Positions 52,601 to 55,536 of a stretch of 64,000 nt of DNA are shown here, in pieces (positions within the stretch are counted from its first letter, which is position 1; every line of letters starts with the position of its first letter). The stretch is taken from contig NC_059075.1 of the NCBI RefSeq assembly GCF_020497125.1, positions 109,903,222-109,967,221 on the forward strand, in the 5' to 3' direction. A program made the translations under genes and the position numbers. The DNA comes from Mauremys mutica (lineage: Eukaryota > Chordata > Testudines > Geoemydidae). The notes under the pieces were generated by a model. The model did not search any database, was not told the DNA's origin, and saw only the letters and a program-made list of their open reading frames with translations.

Positions 52601-53067
52601 TGTAAAGCTAGCAATCTGTGTTATTAAGTTGCCATGTTTTTAACAGCCTGCCATGTTCACATTTGAAAAAAACAACAACTATTAAAACTGGTAAAAATGA
52701 CCAGTGAGAATAATTATATGACTAAATTCTACTCTAAGTTATGCCAACTCAGCTCCATTGACCCTGGTTTTTTCAATTCATCTAACTGCTTTTGCTGGGC
52801 TTGAGGGCAATATGAACTCAGTGAAGCAACATTAGAAAGGAGAGGAATAGAAAAAGACATGGAAATCTCATTTACAAACACAATCTTATTAGTTGCACAA
52901 AGCAAAGAGAAACCACTGAAAAGTCTTTCCAACTGCAAAGCAAATTATAAGATTTCTAAAGTAATAAAAATAAAAAGCAACTACAGCCTCCTACCTTTGT
53001 TCTGCATAAAGGTGATCACTAATATTGGTATCCATAGTGGTATTCGTACCCCCCAGCCTATGCCCAT
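1761..53067 (-). CDS. MUC5AC: MUC5AC-like secreted gel-forming mucin, 41 exons seen, 3' end outside window
   Basis: This is a secreted, disulfide-linked polymeric mucin of the MUC2/MUC5AC/MUC5B family, which forms epithelial mucus gel. Domain order is signal peptide, D1, D2, D', D3, PTS region with 14 CysD domains, D4 and VWC. D1, D2 and D3 carry CGLCG motifs; D4 carries GDPH. The 41 exons total 16,075 bp (about 5,358 codons), and all splice phases agree. MUC5AC is preferred over MUC5B because the D3-to-PTS join and first CysD ([19 protein letters not shown], then [13 protein letters not shown]) follow remembered human MUC5AC most closely, as do the D2 and D4 segments. MUC5B remains the alternative, as no database search was run. 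The start codon at 53065-53067 has A at -3 and G at +4. The cystine-knot end is missing on the left. Confidence 0.88.
2710..2744 (-). CDS. MUC5AC: Mucin exon 40: 35-bp connector to VWC
   Basis: A 35-bp exon encoding [11 protein letters not shown] after a split Asp codon. It is equivalent to the short GPD/GPHGEP connector of other mucins. The acceptor TTCTCAG and donor GTGAGT are both good, and frame on each side requires it. Confidence 0.82.
2745..3469. other. Intron sequence without recognised genes
   Basis: Intron between exons 39 and 40, right of exon 40. It contains one copy of a short palindromic old repeat near 3373-3450 (CCATTGAAATCAGTGG type). Nothing else is recognised. Confidence 0.4.
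3470..4253. mobile_element. Probable solo LTR
   Basis: A block of about 784 bp beginning TGTTGGGTTCCAAAATGG and ending CTGTTTATGACA, with TG...CA ends as in LTRs. It has no internal coding region. The sequence resembles a repeat I recall as abundant in turtle genomes, but no target-site duplication is visible, so class and boundaries are inferred. Confidence 0.5.
4270..4470. mobile_element. MIR-like SINE fragment
   Basis: Contains GCAGATGGGGAGACTAAAG, TGGCAGAGATGGGAATTGAA and a CTTCTGACTCCCAGTCC tail. These match the core and 3' part of the amniote MIR/CORE-SINE consensus as I remember it. It lies just left of exon 39. Confidence 0.65.
4489..4589 (-). CDS. MUC5AC: Mucin exon 39: TIL-4, second part
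   Basis: Encodes [20 protein letters not shown], then [13 protein letters not shown]. The GCFCPEG motif is diagnostic of the D4 TIL domain in MUC2 and MUC5AC. Acceptor TTCCTAG, donor GTAAGC. Confidence 0.9.
4910..4979 (-). CDS. MUC5AC: Mucin exon 38: TIL-4, first part
   Basis: A 70-bp exon encoding [20 protein letters not shown] and DS. It joins exon 37 through a split Pro codon and exon 39 through a split Arg codon. Acceptor CATACAG, donor GTATGG. Confidence 0.88.
5646..5824 (-). CDS. MUC5AC: Mucin exon 37: C8-4
   Basis: Encodes [20 protein letters not shown], then [18 protein letters not shown] and [20 protein letters not shown]. It is a full C8 core of the D4 assembly. Acceptor TTTAAAG, donor GTAAGT. 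Confidence 0.93.
6562..6769 (-). CDS. MUC5AC: Mucin exon 36: end of D4 VWD, short Pro/Thr insert, start of C8-4
   Basis: Encodes [20 protein letters not shown], then a Pro/Thr linker ([17 protein letters not shown]) and [13 protein letters not shown]4 has GQCGTCTN where the N-terminal D domains have CGLCG. Acceptor CTTCCAG, donor GTAAGA. Confidence 0.92.
7190..7373 (-). CDS. MUC5AC: Mucin exon 35: D4 VWD
   Basis: Encodes [20 protein letters not shown], then [18 protein letters not shown] and GNNTEGQC. The NNT and NKT sequons are possible N-glycan sites. Acceptor TATGCAG, donor GTAAGA. Confidence 0.93.
8146..8510. mobile_element. hAT-type MITE, 365 bp
   Basis: Terminal inverted repeats are CAGTGGTTCTCAACC on the left and GGTTGAGAAACACTG on the right. 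They are flanked by an 8-bp duplication (CCCTATCC and CCCTACCC, 7 of 8 matching). There is no coding capacity. It lies in the intron between exons 34 and 35. Confidence 0.85.
8554..8640. repeat. (TG)n(GA)n microsatellite
   Basis: About 27 TG dinucleotides run directly into about 16 GA dinucleotides. It lies just right of the hAT MITE. Confidence 0.95.
9140..9800 (-). mobile_element. CR1 LINE 3' fragment
   Basis: Begins ATAAGAATATAAGAATGGCC, then CTACTGGGTCAGACCAAAGG and CCAGTATCCTGTCTTCTG. These match the CR1 LINE 3' region common in turtles and crocodilians, read antisense. The right half is heavily decayed and contains no intact reverse transcriptase. Confidence 0.65.
9878..10128 (-). CDS. 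MUC5AC: Mucin exon 34: D4 VWD with GDPH motif
   Basis: Encodes [40 protein letters not shown] and [19 protein letters not shown]. The GDPH motif is the known acid-dependent autocleavage site in D4 of MUC2 and MUC5AC. Acceptor TTACCAG, donor GTAAAA. Confidence 0.94.
10315..10489 (-). CDS. MUC5AC: Mucin exon 33: cysteine-rich segment before D4
   Basis: Encodes [20 protein letters not shown], then [20 protein letters not shown] and [11 protein letters not shown]. Acceptor TTAAACAG, donor GTAAGT. The final Cys codon is shared with exon 34. Confidence 0.92.
10858..11902. mobile_element. GC-rich non-autonomous hAT element, 1,045 bp
   Basis: Ends are CAGTGATGAACTGCC and the inverted form of CAGTGGTGAGCTGCA. 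An exact 8-bp target-site duplication CCTTATGA flanks it at 10850-10857 and 11903-11910. The interior is very GC- and CpG-rich, with degenerate CCCGGCCGGACCCGG-type units and an inverted repeat near 11775-11860. Long frames on both strands are compositional. It sits in the intron between exons 32 and 33. Confidence 0.88.
11911..12998. other. Intron without recognised features
   Basis: The stretch between the GC-rich hAT element and exon 32 is AT-rich. No exon, repeat family or RNA gene was recognised. Confidence 0.4.
12999..13225 (-). CDS. MUC5AC: Mucin exon 32: post-PTS cysteine segment and short PTS linker
   Basis: Encodes [20 protein letters not shown], then [14 protein letters not shown], then a Thr/Pro stretch ([16 protein letters not shown]) and [11 protein letters not shown]. 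In MUC5AC and MUC5B the equivalent module follows the last CysD. Acceptor TTTTATAG, donor GTATCA. Confidence 0.92.
13425..23891 (-). CDS. MUC5AC: Mucin exon 31: giant central exon with PTS region and 14 CysD domains
   Basis: A single exon of 10,467 bp (about 3,489 codons) with no stop. The acceptor is AACCACAG and the donor GTAAGT. PTS stretches are very rich in Thr, then Ser, Pro and Glu, and would carry dense O-glycans. They are interrupted by 14 CysD domains of about 100 residues, each with a WSxW C-mannosylation-type motif and about ten Cys. CysD1 (23572-23871), CysD2 (22960-23253) and CysD3 (21697-22002) are diverged from each other. CysD4-14 belong to a homogeneous 690-bp tandem array. 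CysD domains are thought to cross-link mucins non-covalently and control gel porosity. The exon ends [13 protein letters not shown] before exon 32. Confidence 0.95.
13470..21060 (-). repeat. Eleven tandem 690-bp units, each CysD plus PTS spacer
   Basis: Each unit encodes about 102 residues of CysD ([20 protein letters not shown] onward to LCCEEN) and about 128 residues of threonine-rich spacer. CysD positions are 20584-20889, 19894-20199, 19204-19509, 18514-18819, 17824-18129, 17134-17439, 16447-16749, 15757-16062, 15067-15372, 14377-14682 and 13687-13992. One unit is 687 bp because an Ala codon is missing near 16653. Units differ at only a few sites when read by eye, silent positions included. 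This implies recent expansion or ongoing homogenisation. Copy number may be affected by assembly. Confidence 0.95.
21230..21690 (-). repeat. Short PTS minirepeats ([12 protein letters not shown])
   Basis: Imperfect units of about 30 bp encode [13 protein letters not shown] and [13 protein letters not shown] motifs, with longer 60-bp versions near 21570-21690. They lie between the last array CysD and CysD3. Pure Thr/Pro/Val/Ile composition, no Cys. Confidence 0.8.
21697..22002 (-). other. MUC5AC: CysD3 domain ([11 protein letters not shown] type)
   Basis: Encodes [20 protein letters not shown] through to [12 protein letters not shown]. It closely resembles CysD1 (both have [10 protein letters not shown]), pointing to an older CysD1/CysD3 duplication distinct from the array. 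Confidence 0.92.
22330..22950 (-). repeat. 219-bp PTS subrepeat, about 2.7 copies
   Basis: A block containing [13 protein letters not shown] and [17 protein letters not shown] recurs with anchors near 22445, 22664 and 22883, spaced 219 bp (73 codons). Copies differ at several sites, so this array is older than the 690-bp one. It contains no Cys. Confidence 0.8.
22960..23253 (-). other. MUC5AC: CysD2 domain ([10 protein letters not shown] type)
   Basis: Encodes [20 protein letters not shown] through to KVLCCDDC. It shares the C-terminal half ([18 protein letters not shown]) with the array type and is a plausible diverged relative of the copies that later expanded. Confidence 0.92.
23572..23871 (-). 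other. MUC5AC: CysD1 domain ([11 protein letters not shown] type)
   Basis: First CysD after D3: [20 protein letters not shown] through to [10 protein letters not shown]. It has the WSQW motif and the double Cys near the end. It groups with CysD3 ([11 protein letters not shown]) rather than with the tandem array copies. Confidence 0.93.
23892..25350. other. Intron before the central exon
   Basis: About 1.46 kb of AT-rich DNA. A palindromic old repeat copy lies at about 24361-24442. Nothing else is recognised. Confidence 0.4.
25351..25548 (-). CDS. MUC5AC: Mucin exon 30: end of D3 assembly and start of PTS
   Basis: Encodes [20 protein letters not shown], then [18 protein letters not shown], followed by a Ser/Thr/Pro tail ending STTTG. 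This join is the best evidence for MUC5AC identity. Acceptor TTTACAG, donor GTATAT. Confidence 0.93.
25649..25692 (-). CDS. MUC5AC: Mucin exon 29: 44-bp E-3 exon
   Basis: Encodes [14 protein letters not shown]. It is very short but required for frame between exons 28 and 30. The acceptor lies after a run of C on the minus strand (CCCCAG), and the donor is GTATGT. Confidence 0.87.
26824..26968 (-). CDS. MUC5AC: Mucin exon 28: TIL-3/E-3
   Basis: Encodes [20 protein letters not shown], then [20 protein letters not shown] and SEENCQS. Acceptor TACTGCAG, donor GTAAGC. It ends inside the Cys codon completed by exon 29. Confidence 0.93.
27011..27304. mobile_element. Harbinger-type MITE, 294 bp
   Basis: Flanked by TTA duplications (27008-27010 and 27305-27307). 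Terminal inverted repeats are GGGTACGTTTTCACTAC and GTAGTGTAGACCTGCCC. It contains nested palindromes (CGATATATCG, and CTTCAGCTACG with its complement) and many CpGs compared with surrounding intron. It lies between exons 27 and 28. Confidence 0.85.
27631..27759 (-). CDS. MUC5AC: Mucin exon 27: TIL-3
   Basis: Encodes [20 protein letters not shown], then [18 protein letters not shown] and QGLEG. Acceptor CTTCCAG, donor GTAAAA. It joins exon 28 through a split Gly codon. Confidence 0.93.
28376..28532 (-). CDS. MUC5AC: Mucin exon 26: C8-3
   Basis: Encodes [20 protein letters not shown], then [20 protein letters not shown] and [10 protein letters not shown]. It is among the most conserved segments of MUC5-type mucins. 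Acceptor CTAACAG, donor GTGAGT. Confidence 0.94.
29368..29607 (-). CDS. MUC5AC: Mucin exon 25: D3 CGLCG motif and C8-3 start
   Basis: Encodes [20 protein letters not shown], then [18 protein letters not shown] and [20 protein letters not shown]. It joins the end of D3 VWD to the first part of C8-3. Eighty codons, symmetric. Acceptor TATGCAG, donor GTATAG. Confidence 0.94.
30187..30366 (-). CDS. MUC5AC: Mucin exon 24: D3 VWD
   Basis: Encodes [20 protein letters not shown], then [20 protein letters not shown] and [17 protein letters not shown]. Acceptor TATTTCAG, donor GTGAGT. Sixty codons, symmetric phase. Confidence 0.93.
30622..30735 (-). CDS. MUC5AC: Mucin exon 23: D3 VWD
   Basis: Encodes [20 protein letters not shown] and [18 protein letters not shown]. 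Acceptor GTTCTCAG, donor GTGCGT. It is a symmetric exon of 38 codons. NST is a possible N-glycan site. Confidence 0.92.
30840..30978 (-). CDS. MUC5AC: Mucin exon 22: D3 VWD start
   Basis: Encodes [20 protein letters not shown], then [20 protein letters not shown]. It marks entry to D3, which mediates N-terminal disulfide multimerisation in this family. Acceptor CCTCCTAG, donor GTACTG. Confidence 0.93.
31095..31401 (+). mobile_element. hAT-type MITE, 307 bp (copy 1)
   Basis: Ends CAGGGGTTGGCAACTT and AGGTTGCCTACCCCTG form inverted repeats. Flanks CAGTAACC and CAGTAAAC match at 7 of 8 positions. It is the same family as 55236-55536 in opposite orientation. It lies in the intron between exons 21 and 22. 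Confidence 0.87.
32023..32174 (-). CDS. MUC5AC: Mucin exon 21: D' TIL/E' domain, second part
   Basis: Encodes [20 protein letters not shown], then [18 protein letters not shown]. Acceptor CTTACAG, donor GTAGGT. It ends within a Cys codon completed by exon 22. Confidence 0.92.
32321..32421 (-). CDS. MUC5AC: Mucin exon 20: D' TIL domain, first part
   Basis: Encodes [20 protein letters not shown], then [13 protein letters not shown]. This is the TIL' module of D', with an NVT sequon. Acceptor TCCTGCAG, donor GTAAGT. Confidence 0.9.
32422..33844. other. Intron between exons 19 and 20
   Basis: Holds one palindromic old repeat at about 32990-33075 (CTCCCACTGACACCAGTGGGAG). No gene or transposon with clear ends is seen. 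Confidence 0.4.
33845..33894 (-). CDS. MUC5AC: Mucin exon 19: short E-2/D' connector
   Basis: A 50-bp exon encoding [16 protein letters not shown]. Both splice sites (TGTCACAG acceptor, GTATAA donor) and the two split codons (Cys on the left, Val on the right) fit its neighbours. It is too short to be found as an open frame. Confidence 0.85.
34490..34739 (-). CDS. MUC5AC: Mucin exon 18: TIL-2 and E-2
   Basis: Encodes [20 protein letters not shown], then [20 protein letters not shown] and [20 protein letters not shown]. It closes the D2 assembly and starts the D' region. Acceptor TCTCAAG, donor GTAAGA. Confidence 0.93.
35396..35522 (-). CDS. MUC5AC: Mucin exon 17: C8-2, second part
   Basis: Encodes [20 protein letters not shown], then [17 protein letters not shown]. 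The CxC and DCxC pattern is typical of C8 in D2. Acceptor ATTCCTAG, donor GTAAGT. Confidence 0.92.
36296..36390 (-). CDS. MUC5AC: Mucin exon 16: C8-2, first part
   Basis: Encodes [20 protein letters not shown] and [11 protein letters not shown]. Acceptor TTTTACAG. The donor GTACTT is weaker than its neighbours, but the frame on both sides supports it. Confidence 0.88.
36790..37035 (+). mobile_element. MIR-like SINE
   Basis: Contains CTGTGTGACACTGGGCAAGT, CTCAGTTTCCCCATATGC, AAAATGGGAATC and CTCACAGGGCTATTGTGAGG. This is the order of the MIR consensus as I remember it, with a TATTATTATT-type end. It lies in the intron between exons 15 and 16. Confidence 0.75.
37274..37438 (-). CDS. MUC5AC: Mucin exon 15: D2 CGLCG motif and end of VWD
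   Basis: Encodes [20 protein letters not shown], then [18 protein letters not shown] and [10 protein letters not shown]. Acceptor CCACTAAG, donor GTATGT. The split Gly codon joins it to exon 14. Confidence 0.92.
37955..38092 (-). CDS. MUC5AC: Mucin exon 14: D2 VWD
   Basis: Encodes [38 protein letters not shown] and HKGQTC. The terminal Cys opens the D2 CGLCG motif, which continues in exon 15. Acceptor GTCCATAG, donor GTAAGT. Confidence 0.92.
38093..38862. other. Intron between exons 13 and 14
   Basis: No repeat with clear ends and no coding potential was recognised. Confidence 0.35.
38863..38932 (-). CDS. MUC5AC: Mucin exon 13: D2 VWD
   Basis: Encodes [20 protein letters not shown] and FSA, two beta strands of D2. 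Acceptor TTGCCAG, donor GTATGT. It ends one base into an Ala codon. Confidence 0.88.
39588..39698 (-). CDS. MUC5AC: Mucin exon 12: D2 VWD
   Basis: Encodes [20 protein letters not shown] and [17 protein letters not shown]. Acceptor TTTTCCAG, donor GTACGT. Exactly 37 codons with symmetric phase. Confidence 0.9.
40106..40384 (+). repeat. Intronic direct repeat, copy 1
   Basis: Shares a long diverged match with 49802-50120 in the same order and orientation. Common landmarks include ACAGAAGTT, GGCCTGA, CATACATATCACAG, TATTAATTTATCTAAAAAAC, GAGTAGGAGTTCT and ATTGGGAAAGGGTAATA. There are no inverted termini. Its family is unknown to me. Confidence 0.75.
40867..41005 (-). CDS. MUC5AC: Mucin exon 11: D2 VWD, first part
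   Basis: Encodes [20 protein letters not shown], then [20 protein letters not shown]. The FDG of other D domains is FDE here. Acceptor ATTTCAG, donor GTAACT. Confidence 0.92.
41163..41386 (+). mobile_element. Short interspersed element with inverted ends
   Basis: Left part reads GGGTAGCCATGTTAGTCC, then GTGGCACCTTGAAGACTAAC and GGGCATAAGCTTTCATGGGC. The right end holds the inverted form of the GGAGTCC/GGTGCCAC segment. It is a family I recall as very common in turtles; its formal class is unknown to me. Confidence 0.6.
41895..42104 (-). mobile_element. Second copy of the same interspersed family, inverted
   Basis: Contains GATGAAGTGGGTTCTAGCCC, ACGAAAGCTTATGCCC and GTTAGTCTCTAAGGTGCCAC, ending TAACACAGCTACCACTCTG. 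This is the reverse complement of the start of the element at 41163. Confidence 0.65.
42392..42509 (-). CDS. MUC5AC: Mucin exon 10: E-1 region
   Basis: Encodes [20 protein letters not shown] and [18 protein letters not shown]. It completes the TIL-1/E-1 module leading to D2. Acceptor TCCTCTAG, donor GTAACC. It ends inside a Cys codon completed by exon 11. Confidence 0.9.
43607..43732 (-). CDS. MUC5AC: Mucin exon 9: TIL-1 domain, GC splice donor
   Basis: Encodes [20 protein letters not shown], then [14 protein letters not shown]. This is a trypsin-inhibitor-like cysteine-rich domain after C8-1. The downstream intron begins GC, not GT (CCCCAG|GCAAGT). The reading frame requires this junction, because the last G completes a Gly codon with exon 10. 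Confidence 0.9.
44087..44303 (-). CDS. MUC5AC: Mucin exon 8: C8-1 domain
   Basis: Encodes [20 protein letters not shown], then [20 protein letters not shown] and [15 protein letters not shown]. The spacing of eight or more cysteines is that of the C8 fold. Acceptor CCTTCTAG, donor GTAAGT. Confidence 0.92.
44536..44645 (-). CDS. MUC5AC: Mucin exon 7: end of D1 VWD
   Basis: Encodes [20 protein letters not shown] and [16 protein letters not shown]. It links D1 VWD to the first C8 domain. Acceptor ATTACAG, donor GTAAGG. NCS is a possible N-glycan site. Confidence 0.9.
45075..45165 (-). CDS. MUC5AC: Mucin exon 6: D1 CGLCG motif
   Basis: Encodes [20 protein letters not shown] and [10 protein letters not shown]. 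It holds the D1 CGLCG motif, found in mucin and VWF D domains near the calcium-binding loop, and an NQT N-glycosylation sequon next to it. Confidence 0.93.
45848..45962 (-). CDS. MUC5AC: Mucin exon 5: D1 VWD domain, middle
   Basis: Encodes [20 protein letters not shown] and [17 protein letters not shown], the central strands of the D1 VWD fold. Acceptor CTCTCCAG, donor GTAAGT. It ends on a codon boundary. Confidence 0.92.
46590..46658. repeat. (TTTC)n microsatellite
   Basis: About 17 perfect CTTT tetranucleotides in the intron between exons 4 and 5. Confidence 0.95.
46999..47260 (-). CDS. MUC5AC: Mucin exon 4: D1 VWD domain, first part
   Basis: Encodes [20 protein letters not shown], then [20 protein letters not shown] and the beta-rich continuation to [10 protein letters not shown]. 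This is the classical start of a gel-forming mucin D1 domain. Acceptor ATCCACAG, donor GTAAGT. The exon ends two bases into a Pro codon. Confidence 0.93.
47525..47599 (-). CDS. MUC5AC: Mucin exon 3: linker before D1
   Basis: Encodes [20 protein letters not shown] followed by LPIK. It has no cysteine and serves as the spacer between the mature N-terminus and D1. Acceptor TTTCTTAG, donor GTAAGT. The phase leads into Pro-Gly-Asn-Pro of exon 4. Confidence 0.82.
48470..48745 (-). mobile_element. Probable CR1 LINE fragment
   Basis: Contains GATTTAAAGACTTCAAGGG, then CCAACCATCTCCCTTGATT and CAGTTTAAATTTGTCTACC. These resemble antisense CR1 3' text as I recall it. Boundaries are approximate and there is no open frame. 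Confidence 0.5.
49463..49531 (-). CDS. MUC5AC: Mucin exon 2: acidic, tyrosine-rich N-terminal linker
   Basis: Encodes [20 protein letters not shown] and QD. The 23 codons carry several Tyr residues among Asp and Glu and no Cys. Acceptor is TTCTCTAG and donor is GTAAGT. It joins exon 1 through a split Val codon and exon 3 through a split Tyr codon. Confidence 0.8.
49802..50120 (+). repeat. Intronic direct repeat, copy 2
   Basis: Partner of 40106-40384, about 9.7 kb away in intron 1. It is about 40 bp longer through an insertion after the ACACAC tract (GGAGATTGGGTTTGCAACC). Confidence 0.75.
50121..52994. other. Remainder of intron 1
   Basis: About 2.9 kb with one palindromic old repeat at about 51738-51815. 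No exon was recognised. As the first intron next to the promoter it could hold enhancers, but nothing specific is visible. Confidence 0.35.
52995..53067 (-). CDS. MUC5AC: Mucin exon 1: start codon and signal peptide
   Basis: Encodes [20 protein letters not shown] followed by MQNK. An Arg is followed by a hydrophobic core, which fits a secretory signal peptide; cleavage is likely near the exon 1-2 join (MQNKVKA). The donor is AAAG|GTAGGA. The exon ends one base into a codon, which agrees with exon 2. The start context is CAAGATGG, and the TATA box lies about 70 bp upstream. Confidence 0.88.
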
Positions 53068-53108
53068 CTTGATTGGAGTTCGGTAGAAAGTACCGAACTA
53101 TAGGCTTC
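53068..53108 (-). promoter_or_regulatory. Predicted 5' UTR with a 9-bp hairpin
   Basis: Between the predicted transcription start (about 30 bp downstream of the TATA box, near 53105) and the ATG lies a perfect inverted repeat at 53077-53099: AGTTCGGTA, a 5-nt loop, then TACCGAACT. The stem ends nine bases before the start codon. The start site is inferred from TATA spacing and has not been mapped. Confidence 0.5.
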
Positions 53109-53135
53109 TGAAGAGGCACTTGTCTTTATACAAGT

Positions 53136-53144
53136 CTTATATAG
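53136..53144 (-). promoter_or_regulatory. TATA box of the mucin gene
   Basis: The minus strand reads CTATATAAG about 70 bp upstream of the start codon, leaving a short 5' UTR of about 40 nt. This is a strong TATA match at a suitable distance from a well-supported first coding exon. Confidence 0.7.
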
Positions 53145-53240
53145 CAACAGAATAGGCTTTGGCACAGTTCCCAGATAGTTTCACAAGTTTCTAAAAAGGT
53201 GGAGCTTCAGGGATTTTACCTTTCCTCTGCAGGTGCATAG

Positions 53241-53250
53241 GTAAACAAAG
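53241..53250 (-). promoter_or_regulatory. FOXA-like site in the proximal promoter
   Basis: The plus strand reads GTAAACAAAG; its reverse complement contains TGTTTAC, the forkhead core motif. It lies about 100 bp upstream of the TATA box. FOXA factors are known regulators of mucin genes, but function here is inference from a short motif. Confidence 0.4.
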
Positions 53251-53818
53251 GATGCTCTAGCTTCCTTACAAGCTGGCCAAGTGTATTTGCATTTTGGGAG
53301 GAGTGCTATTTTCTAAAAGACTTTTCTACTGAAGGAATTCCAAGTGAGCAGCAATGAGGAACAGTTATGCTCAATCTTACTGTCTCCAGTTATTACAGAT
53401 CTTGCAATAAATATAATTCAAGAATTACTTTTGTGGGGTCGGGGATGGGATTTAGAATCAGAGAGAGGCAGTTTTTTTTATGATCCTGATTATAGCAGGT
53501 GATTTCAGTCTGATTTTTCCAGTGAGCAAAACACTAACTCCTTCTGATCCAAGCTGAGTGATAAAACTTTTCATGTTTGGGACCCTCGTCTTTTGAGAAG
53601 AGATTTTGTGCCTTGGTATATAAATATTCTGCTTCTGAAGATGAAGAGACCAAGAACACTGAAGGCTAACAGTTATCCACATGCCAGGCACAGTACAGGA
53701 ATATGCAGTGAAGCTCTTCAGTACGGGATAGTCAAAAACTAATACCCTCCATAGAAGGAATTCTTATCCTCAGAGGTGCTTCAGTCACAGTGTTGGATCA
53801 AATCTGTATCTCTTCTAA

Positions 53819-53990
53819 AGGCTTGTCTACACAGGGAATCATTCTGGAATAGTTATTCTTTATTAACTCCGTGTTGATGCTCTTGTTCCAGAATAACTGT
53901 TTAGTTTAATAGTTTAATGTTGGAAATGGATTAACTTTTAAATTAGCAACCTATCTTATTCTGGACTAATTTTAATGTGTAGATAAGACC
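53819..53990. mobile_element. Harbinger-like MITE, 172 bp
   Basis: Flanked by TAA duplications at 53816-53818 and 53991-53993. Ends AGGCTTGTCTACACAGG and the inverted GGTCTTATCTACACATT share a TCTACACA-type core. It lies about 700 bp upstream of the TATA box. Confidence 0.7.
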
Positions 53991-54649
53991 TAAGTAAACA
54001 TAATTAATTGAACTGATATATTTAGGTATATGTCTATCCATACTGAACATATGTATTTCTCTTGCCCCAGATAAAAGACAGTATATTCTATATAATTTGA
54101 TGTACATTTCCTTGTTGCACAAAATAAATGTTTTAGCAGCAATGAATTTAAGAAGGTTCCATTATATTGGGAACAATGTGAATGTGAACAATGAGTTTTT
54201 GTAAATAGGTCAGTGCATTTATTTAAAGGTCTATTACTTTTCCAATTGTCTTTTTATTGTAGTTTACCTTTCAACAGGTCTAGTATTGTCACAGGTATCC
54301 TTTCTAGTGGGCTCTGTTTATGTTTGGTGAATTAGTTTCAGCAGTTTGGGGACAAAGGTAAAAGGCTCATATTTTATCCATTTCCAAGGTGATAGAAGGG
54401 AGGTGAGACACTGCTTTTCTCGCACACTTTTAAAGTCCAAATGGTTTATTGGTGTTATAATAAATGGACAACAGGTAAATAAACATAGTCTAGTGAAGAA
54501 AACAACAGGTCAAATTCTGCAATGAATTACACTCTGTGAAATTCTACTCAGTGGGAGTTATAAATCAGTATAGCATTTGGCCCCAAATCAATGGGTGACA
54601 AAAATGACTAAAGATATTTTCAAACAACAATTGTACAGTCAAAAATCTC

Positions 54650-54650
54650 A

Positions 54651-54692
<42 letters not shown>
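54650..54692. repeat. (TA)n microsatellite
   Basis: About 20 consecutive TA dinucleotides in upstream DNA. Confidence 0.95.
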
Positions 54693-54694
<2 letters not shown>

Positions 54695-55235
54695 CATACA
54701 CTATTGAACAGTTACTCAATTGCTTAGCTCCAGGGTGAGTCAGGATTTCATGTTCTGGCCCTGTAACTTTCCATATCTTTGTACTATACCATATTAAATA
54801 TATGCTGCAGTTGAGACTAGTGAGACAATTTGTTCATGATGAATTAAATCACCAGTATGATCAGCTCATCTCTCTAATGCTCTACCTTCCAATCATCTAT
54901 TAACCTGGAATCTTTTTGGAGAGTGTTGAAGGAAGAAATGTGGAAATTTAAATTCACACACATTTGGTGGAATTTTACATAGGTATCCAGACTTGTCTAA
55001 TTGTTGGATATTATAACTCTTTGCATAACCTAACTTCATGAGCAAAAGTGTTCATTTATTAGAATGATAAGAACAGCAATTATCTGGATAATTGTAAATA
55101 AAGATTTAAGTAGGTAACCAAAAAACAAAACAAAAACAAAACAAAAACCTTATACTTCCTCCAGCTGTAACCTAGAAGAACATTTAGCATAGAATAATCT
55201 GCTGAATCTTTTTTATCATTTACACCAGGGGTAGG

Positions 55236-55536
55236 CAACCTATGGCACGTGTGCCGAAGGTGGCACGCGAGCTGATTTTCAGTGGTACTCACGCTGCCTG
55301 GGTCCTGGCCACCAGTTCAGGGGGCTCTGCATTTTAATTTAATTTTAAATGACGCTTCTTAAACATTTTAAAAACCTTATTTACTTTACATACAACAATA
55401 GTTTAGTTATATATTATAGACTTATAGAAAGAGGCCTTCTAAAAACGTTAAAATGTATTACTGGCATGCAAAAGCTTAAATTAGAGTAAATAAATGAAGA
55501 CTTGGCACACCACTTCTGAAAGGTGGCCGACCTCTG
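55236..55536 (-). mobile_element. hAT-type MITE, 301 bp (copy 2)
   Basis: Ends CAGGGGTAGGCAACCT and AGGTGGCCGACCTCTG. Flanks ATTTACAC and ATTTAAAC match at 7 of 8 positions. The interior is the reverse complement of the copy at 31095-31401. Confidence 0.87.
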
